From NCBI RefSeq assembly GCF_004193775.1, contig NC_041021.1, positions 6,991,001 to 7,055,000 of the forward strand: a DNA stretch of 64,000 nt, written 5' to 3'. Positions within the stretch are counted from its first letter, which is position 1, and every line of letters starts with the position of its first letter. This document shows positions 58,171 to 64,000 of the stretch, piece after piece. Position numbers and translations under genes: made by a program. This stretch comes from Glycine soja. Taxonomy: Eukaryota; Streptophyta; Magnoliopsida; Fabales; Fabaceae. The notes beneath the pieces were generated by a model. That model was not told the origin of the DNA. It worked only from the letters and a program-made list of their open reading frames with translations, and did not search any database.

Positions 58171-58566
58171 TGTTATGATCAGGGAGCTTTCTACTCAAGG
58201 AAATGAACAATTCCTAGCGTTCGAGGCCTAGGCACCTCCAGAAGTAAGGTGAGGAAAAAAGGTTTTATTTTCTGCTTGTCCATTTGAATACATTATTCAG
58301 TATATATAGAGTTTGCCTACTACAGGATTCTAACGGGTTTTGGCATTATATGCCTTGGAGGAAATAAAAAATAAAAGCATCTTCTAACAGAATTTGGATA
58401 TTGGCCGACAATGCTCCGAGAGGACCACCACTCTGTTGTCAGCTCAGCCTTCTACACAAAATCTTTGAGGTAATGAGGCTTGTTAATTTCCCTCATTGGC
58501 CTTCAGTTTTCTTCTTTCTCTAGTTCTTGCTCTGTGTTTTGTTGCTCCCTGTTCTTAGTCATAACA
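58171..58566 (-). repeat. 5' LTR of the chromovirus
   Basis: 396 bp, TGTTATGATC to TCATAACA, right-hand copy. The PBS-like sequence lies just to its left. Confidence 0.95.
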
Positions 58567-60394
58567 TATGTAGAGTGTTGTGCTTTTTGACTGATAGAAA
58601 AATATGTTGTCAGGTTATGAATTTTGGATTGCGGAGATTTGGAGACCTAAAGAAGGCGTGGTGGTAAATGAGGTCGTCGACAGAAGATATTATTCTAGTT
58701 TTTTCATAAATTGGACGTGCAACATGTATAAGAAAGAGGACCATGGACTTTTGATAATCAGCTTCTTATCCTGGGAAGGCTGAGCGTTGACGGTACCCCA
58801 AAAATTGTGACTATGCATGACGTTCTTTTTTGGATCCCGATACATAATTTACCTATTGGATTCATGATAGAGACAGTAGGGAAACATCTTGGCAATTTTG
58901 TGGGTGAGTTTATGGAGTACGACCCAAATAATAACTTAGGAGTTTGGAGGGCTTATATGAGGATTCAAGTCAGAGTTGATAGAAGGCTTCCTTTGAAGAA
59001 GGTCAAGAAACCGGGTGGAGAATGGAGGTTGGTGTAGTTCAAGTATGAGAGGTTGGGAACTTTTTTCTTCCTTTACGGGCTGTTAGTGCACTCTGATAAA
59101 TTTTGCCCCAATTAAGTTGTTTCATAGTGATGAAGACGATAGACAAAGGGAGTGGGGAGCCAGTTGAGAGCAGAAAACCAGAGGTATGGTGGTGCTTCGG
59201 GTAGTAGATGGCTGAGGGACCAAAAGGAGATGGTGAGCAGCTGCAATAATGGTGACGGAGCAAATTGTGGAAGCAATAATGAAGGCAATCAAAGTGGTAT
59301 GGATTTGCAAGTAACATCAATGAGGCAAATAAAGAGCAATTAATGCCTGTGATTATTGTGGGATCAAGTCAGAATTCAAAAACTTTCATCAATAAGGGAG
59401 ATCACAAGATTAATGATGGGATTGGTGGGGCATCAAGCAGCACGAAAGAAGGGATTATGAGTGATAATCAACATGGAAATGAGGAAACAATTAACCACAA
59501 TTTTAATAAGGCAACTAATGATTGTGGACAAAGGAAAAAAATTGTGGTAATTGCATGATTGAAGAGAAACAACAGCCTCCTACGCATTTTTTATTGGCAG
59601 GACCTTGCTCCCAGACATGCCAGGAGAAATGATTATCCTTAGTTAGAATTGTTGAGACATTGATATCTTGCATGCAATTCCTATTTTGAAGGACCTCATC
59701 CGTAGTCATCAATCAAATGTTCTATTTTTATCTGAGACTTTGGTGAATGCTAATAAAGTTGAGGAGGTCAAAATTAAAATTGGATTAGCTTTATTTTGCA
59801 GTTGATAGAGAAGGCATAAGTGGAATGATGGCTTTATATGGGAAGAAATCTTGTAGTTATCGTATTTCCAGTTTTTCAAATAATTTTATCAATTTAATAA
59901 TTGAGAATGATAATAATATTAGTTGGCGACTTTTTGGCTTGTATGATTTTCCTGAGCATAGAAGGAGGAAAGATTCTTGAACATCTTAGCATAGATCGAC
60001 TTATAACTAGAGTTAGCTTAGTTGGTTAATCACAATGTAACTAGAGTTAGTTTAGTTAATTGTGAGTTATGTTGGATCGAGTGGCCTCAGAATAATTAAG
60101 AAAGGGGGGTTGAATTAATTATTCCTAAACCTTTACTAATTAAAAATTACTCTTCTAAGACTTTTACTAAGTTGTTAAGAGAATAAGGAGTAGAAGAGAA
60201 ACTTAACAGAAAGTAAAAGCGGAAATTAAATGCACAGCGGAAATTAAAAGAGTAGGAAAGAAGAAGACAAACACACAAGAGTTTTTATACTGGTTCGGCA
60301 ACAACCCGTGCCTACATCCAATCCCCAAGCGACCTGCGATCCTTGAGATTTCTTTCAACCTTGTAAAAATCCTTTTACAAGCAAAGATCCACAA

Positions 60395-60545
60395 GGGATG
60401 TACCCTCCCTTGTTCTCTTTGAGCCTAGTGGATGTACCCTCCACTAGAACTGATCCACAAGAGATGTACCCTCTCTTCTTCTCAGTCAAACCCAAGTAGA
60501 TGTACCCTCTACTTGTACCACAAAGGATGTACCCTCCAATGTGTT
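60395..60545. repeat. GGATGTACCCTCC short repeats in the solo LTR
   Basis: Five units of CACAAGGGATGTACCCTCCC-type sequence, several with complementary flanks (for example AGTGGATGTACCCTCCACT, AGTAGATGTACCCTCTACT), so each unit is an imperfect hairpin. Confidence 0.85.
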
Positions 60546-61409
60546 AAGACAAAGAGCTCAGGCGGTTAGTCCTTTGAACAATTTTGTATAAGGGAATGGG
60601 AAGAATCAAAAGAATTCTCAGACTGTGTCGTTTTGAATTCTTTGACAAGGGAGATGGGAGACACAAAAGAATTCAGGCAGTTAGTCCTTCGTTCTTTTGG
60701 AAAAGGGAGAAGAGAGACACAAAAAGAATTCAGGCGATTAGTCCTTGGCGAATTCTTTTTGGCAAAGGGAGAAGAGATGAAAAGAATGAATAGCACAAGT
60801 TTTCAAGGTTTAGAAAACCATAAAACTTTGGAAAGCTTTTGGAACAAAGAAGAAGAAGAAGTTCAAAGAGATTCAAGGCTTGTAAAGGATTCTATAAGAT
60901 TGATTGGAAAAGTATCTTGAAAAGAAAATCAAAGCCTTGCTTTATAGACTCTTCATGTATGGCCAAGAGGACCATTTAAAAGAGTTATAACTTTTAGAAA
61001 AACTTAAAACCAATTTGAAGAAGTCAAAAACCATTTGAAGAGTTACATCTTTTGATTTATTCAGAAACAATCACTGGTAATCGATTACCAAATCAGTGTA
61101 ATCAATTACACAAGGCTTTTATGTGAAAAGATGTGACTCTTCACATTTGAATTTGAATTTCACCGTTCAAAGGCACTGGTAATCGATTACCGAAACATTG
61201 TAATCGATTATAGCTTTTTGAAATTAATTGGAACGTTGTAAATTCAATTTGAAAACTTTTTCAAAAACATTTTGCTACTGGTAATCGATTACAGCAATCT
61301 GGTAATCGATTACCAGAGAGTAAAAACTCTTTGGTAAACATGTTTTGAGAAAAACCATGTGCTACTCAATTTTTGAGAAAACCTTTTCATACTTATCTTG
61401 ATTAAGCCT

Positions 61410-61562
61410 TCTCTTGAATCTTGAGTCTTGAATCTTGATCTCTTGAATCTTGATTCTTGAAATCTTGATCTCTTGAATCTTGATTCTTGAATTCAACTTT
61501 CCTCTTGAATCTTGAAGTGTTCTTCAACTTTCCTCTTGAATTCAACTTTCCTCTTTGAATCA
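61410..61562. repeat. TCTTGAATCTTGA short tandem repeat
   Basis: Multiple 12-25 bp units of CTTGAATCTTGATTCTTGA and CAACTTTCCTCTTGAAT at the end of the solo LTR. Confidence 0.85.
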
Positions 61563-61763
61563 TTCTTAATTCACCATGAAGCTTTGCTTCTACAAGTTAG
61601 TTATTCTTGTAACTAACTATATAACCAACTGTAATAACCAACTTTGTATGCAAATTCATTTTATGTTATTCATTGCTTCCTATATCACTTTTTCTCTCTA
61701 TCTTCCTTTGCAAGCTTCCTCGATTATCTTTGCATTCATCCATGGCAGGCACGAGTTCTATGA

Positions 61764-61775
61764 TGGTATTAAAGC
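61764..61775 (+). other. Primer binding site-like sequence (initiator Met type)
   Basis: TGGTATTAAAGC, two mismatches from the common plant copia PBS TGGTATCAGAGC, upstream of gag and after the LTR region. Confidence 0.55.
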
Positions 61776-61849
61776 TCTTTCATTGAAGAGCTCTGTTGTG
61801 CAACTCTCTGTTCTTGTATCTTTTCTAGTTTCCTTTCGATTCCTTCATC

Positions 61850-62890
61850 ATGACCAAAAATTTACCTCCACAAGATCAATCCCTAAATGTTCACAGTCCA
61901 TACTATCTTCATCTAGGAGAAAATCCTACGATTGCACTGGTTTCTCCAGTTTTTGATTTGAAGAATTACAATTCGTGGAGTCGTTCGTTGCTTACCGCAT
62001 TGAGTGTGAAAAATAAAGTTGAGTTTGTTGACGGATCAATCTAGAGATATGAATTAAATCATCCTCTCCATGAAGCTTGGAGGAGATGCAACAATGTTGT
62101 GTTTCCTAGCTTGCTCACTCGGTCTCACCTTCGATCAGATAGAGTATCCTTTGGATGGATAATGCACGAGACACATGGAAGGATTTGAAGTCGAGGTATT
62201 CACAAGGAGATTTGTTGAGAATTTCATAATTACAGCAAGACATGGCTTCTATCAAACAAGGTGATCAAACCATAACTGACTACTTTACAAGATTACGTGT
62301 TATTTGGGATGAACTAGAGAGTTATAGGCCTAATCCAGTGTGTTAATGTGATCCAAAGTGTGTGTGTGTGTGTGTGTAATGCTCTGACTAGTTTCATGGA
62401 AAGGAAGCAACAAGATCGTGTTATGCAGTTTCTTAGAGGCTTAAATGATCAATTTAGCACTATTAGATATAATGTATTGATGATGGATCCATTACCTAGC
62501 AGAGCTAAGGTTTTTTCATATGCTGCTCAACAAGAAAGAGAGATTAACAACAATGAAATGATAGGAAGCATGAGTCTAATCAATTCATCAAGCATCGAGT
62601 CTAACCAATGCATCAAGCACCAATTCATCGAATTCAAGATACTCATGCACCTATTGTGGCAACGACAATCACATTGTTGATAGGTGCTATAGGAAGAATG
62701 GTTTTCCTCAGAATTATGCTTCTAGCGAAGGAAAAGGTAGTCAAAGTAGCTCTAGTAGAACGAACTCAAGAGGAAAAGGAAACAAAATCTACACACATTG
62801 TGGTTTAGCTAACCACACTGTTGATGAGTGTTACAAGAAGCATGGTTACCCACCTAGACATAAGTTCCATAAGCCTCAAAGTTCAAACAT
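61850..62890 (+). pseudogene. gag of the Ale-like copia element
   Basis: N-terminus with YYLHLGENPTIALVSPVFDL and NYNSWSRSLLTALSVKNKVE (61900-62030), an in-frame TAG at 62041, then broken frames to RKQQDRVMQFLRGLNDQFST (about 62405) and MDPLPSRAKVFSYAAQQERE. Two zinc knuckles follow: CTYCGNDNHIVDRC intact (about 62646), and YTHCGLANHTVDEC in which the first Cys is Tyr (about 62795). Two tandem knuckles are usual in this lineage. A (TG)n run at 62357-62377 has replaced codons. Confidence 0.85.
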
Positions 62891-62906
62891 CAACAATGTC
62901 AATGTT

Positions 62907-63461
62907 GTGAAAGAAGAAGGTGATAGCTCATCTCTAGATAGAAATCAAGAGACACAAAATAAAGATGTGAGGTTAACTCGTCAACAGTACAAAGCTTTAA
63001 ACACTACTGTAACAACAAGGTTTAGCTCCCAAGTGAATCAAATTGGTACAGTCAACAATAAAGGTAGTGTACTATCCATTACATGTAGTGTAAGCAAGAC
63101 TAGTCAAGATGAGTGGATCCTTGACTCAGGTGCCACAGATCATGTCACAACCTTTTCTCATTTATTTTCTTTATGCAAGAAAATAAATTCTATAATTGTT
63201 AGACTTCCTAATGGTCACACATTCATTGCAACTCATGCTAGTAGAATTCAATTTTCTCAGTTTATGTACCTAGTAGATGTTTTGTACATACCTAGTTTTC
63301 AATTCAATTTGATCAAGTTTCTTTCAATTTGGTTTGTATGTGAGACTTGTCATCATTCAAAACAGAAAAGATTGTCATTTCCTAACAGTGATTCTTATTC
63401 TTCTTGTGCTTTTGCTCTTATGCATGTTGAAATGGTTACAAGTATTTCCTTACTATTGTAG
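62907..63461 (+). pseudogene. Protease and start of integrase, Ale-like copia
   Basis: 184 open codons: LTRQQYKAL, protease active site WILDSGATDHVTTF (about 63114-63155) and LPNGHTFIATH, then an abrupt jump to CETCHHSKQKRLSFP (about 63343), the integrase zinc-binding end. Most of the pre-integrase region is deleted. Confidence 0.88.
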
Positions 63462-64000
63462 ATGATCATTTAAGGTTTGTTTGGGTTTTTCTCATGCATT
63501 CAAAAGCTGAAACACGATCTCATTTAAAGAGTTTTGTTACTAATGTTGAAAGACAATTTGAGTCAAAAGTAAAAGTGATTAGATCATATAATGGATCATG
63601 AGTTCATTATGAAACAATTTTATGATGATATTGGCATTGTACATCAAACTTCCTATATTGAAACCCCCAATAGAATGGGATTGTTGAAAGGAAACACCAG
63701 CATTTACTCAATGTGACTTGATCCTTATTATTTCAATCAAATCGCCCAACTGCTTTTTGGTCTTATGCTTTGATCCACTCTATTGTCCTTATTAATTGCA
63801 TGACCTCTTCTTTTCTTGGCAAACAAACTCCTTATGAAATACTACATGGAACCATCTATGATATTGAATCTTTAAGAGTGTTTGGTTGTTTGTGCTTTTC
63901 TAGCACTTTGGCGATCAACAGAAAGAAACTTGATCCCAGAGCTGCTACTTTTGTCTTTTTGAGTTTCAAGCCAAATACAAAAGGATTTGTCACCTTTGAT
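63462..64000 (+). pseudogene. Integrase core, Ale-like copia, cut by window end
   Basis: Readable with frame changes: TIVDDHLRFVWVFLMHSKAE (63450-63510), then a frame with VHQTSYIETP and NGIVERKHQHLLNV-like sequence (63630-63715; the catalytic Glu region), then FWSYALIHSIVLINCM, SFLGKQTPYEI and LRVFGCLCFSSTL (63755-63910). The position of the second catalytic Asp reads Tyr (RSYNGS, about 63583) followed by a stop. Confidence 0.88.

Larger units (their letters stand above)
53019..58566 (-). mobile_element. Chromovirus (Ty3/gypsy with chromodomain), complete element
   Basis: 5548 bp with LTRs 53019-53402 and 58171-58566, both TGTTATGATC...TCATAACA, and a perfect target duplication TATGT at 53014-53018 and 58567-58571. 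Minus strand: 5' LTR on the right, then PBS-like TTGGTGCTTTCATTG (58156-58170), gag, protease, RT, RNase H, integrase and a C-terminal chromodomain. Internal stops and frameshifts, and a ~420-bp insert in integrase, make it inactive. The target is the ORF1 of a LINE. Lineage Reina/Galadriel-like is a guess. Confidence 0.93.
52926..59985 (+). mobile_element. L1-type LINE remnant, interrupted by the chromovirus
   Basis: Two pieces: 52926-53018 and 58572 to about 59985. ORF1 starts MEGLSLVEEEEDGFSLKIQE and continues after the insertion with CRVLCFLTDRK (58572). Then come the DUF4283 core (FDNQLLILGRLSVDGTPKIV, FWIPIHNLPIGFMIETVGKH, GVWRAYMRIQVRVDRRLPLK at 58760-58990) and a decayed zinc knuckle (GTFFFLYGLLVHSDKFC; two of its Cys lost). 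From about 59690 ORF2 endonuclease sequence is readable (NVLFLSETLVNANKVEEVK, GMMALYGKKSCSYRI, WRLFGLYDFPEHRRRK). RT is missing; the element breaks off at about 59985. Several frameshifts. Confidence 0.82.
60070..61594 (-). repeat. Solo LTR related to 23570-24641, inverse orientation
   Basis: 1525 bp starting TGTTGGATCGAG and ending TTGCTTCTACA, with a perfect target duplication AGTTA at 60065-60069 and 61595-61599. It is the reverse complement relative of the LTR at 23570 (termini and the TTCAACCCCCC block match) but longer: it has a pentuple GGATGTACCCTCC..-type repeat (60395-60540), a GGCGGTTAGTCCTTTG-type repeat (about 60560-60760), a TCTTGAATCTTGA repeat (61410-61560) and six GTAATCGATTAC-type palindromes (61075-61315). 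Confidence 0.92.
59986..64000 (+). mobile_element. Ale/Retrofit-like Ty1/copia element, 5' part, running off the window
   Basis: Left LTR region about 59986-61763, interrupted by a solo LTR (60070-61594); PBS-like TGGTATTAAAGC (about 61764); then gag, protease and integrase in plus orientation. The left boundary is not sharp because no second LTR is available. Frames are broken throughout. At least two internal deletions are apparent: one between protease and integrase, one before the integrase core. Confidence 0.75.

Noticed and set aside
1..64000. tRNA or rRNA genes
   Set aside because: I looked for tRNA-like arms and T-loop motifs around the few GTTCGA sequences and found no foldable gene; a tRNAscan-SE run would settle it.
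1..64000. A novel defence or metabolic gene system
   Set aside because: All recognisable coding sequence belongs to transposable elements or to one broken NBS-LRR gene; the only undescribed structure I can support is in the non-coding spacers and LTRs.

Overview
This window looks like transposon-dense, probably pericentromeric DNA of a legume, most likely soybean or another Glycine. I base that on Ogre-lineage Ty3/gypsy elements with a tRNA-Arg-type primer binding site, LTRs full of a GTAATCGATTAC palindrome, several Ty1/copia remnants, a chromodomain gypsy element, an L1-type LINE with a DUF4283 domain, and an RPM1-like NBS-LRR resistance gene. The species call rests on memory of soybean repeats and was not searched. 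I see no intact host gene, no tRNA or rRNA gene and no CRISPR array. All coding remnants carry stops, frameshifts or truncations.

Layout, left to right. 1-2999: right-hand part of a long Del/Tekay-like LTR. 3000-5249: 3' half of a Tork-type copia element with its 3' LTR. 5250-6708: AT-rich intergenic DNA. 6709-7903: 5' part of an NBS-LRR pseudogene. 7904-48537: nested Ogre-lineage elements, all on the minus strand. Element A (7904-14480 and 30071-31005) has gag and a long non-coding 3' spacer but no pol. Element B (14481-30070) is a related gag-only element with both LTRs, inserted in the gag of A, and itself hit by a solo LTR at 23570-24641. A second Del-like LTR fragment lies at 31006-33234. 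Element C (33235-48537) is the autonomous type: ORF1, gag-protease, RT-RNase H-integrase, leader, PBS and 5' LTR. 48538 to about 50985: 3' half of another Tork copia element. About 50990-51340: the missing 3' LRR end of the same type of NBS-LRR gene. So one resistance gene appears to have been split by about 43 kb of nested retrotransposons.

51340-52925 is AT-rich DNA without a recognisable gene. From 52926 an L1-type LINE on the plus strand is interrupted by a complete chromovirus (53019-58566, minus strand) with a perfect 5-bp target duplication. From about 59990 to the window end lies an Ale/Retrofit-like copia element whose 5' LTR region is interrupted by a solo LTR (60070-61594), also with a perfect 5-bp target duplication.

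How the parts work together: C has the enzymes that A and B lack, and shares their PBS, gag and spacer modules, so an autonomous/non-autonomous partnership is the natural reading. Soybean SARE/SNRE elements are a published example of such a pair, but I could not check identity. The most unusual sequence structure is in the 3' spacers of A and B: 24-bp tandem arrays whose monomers are small hairpins with paired base changes, element-specific satellite-like arrays beside the polypurine tract, and a degenerate extra ORF with an internal tandem duplication.
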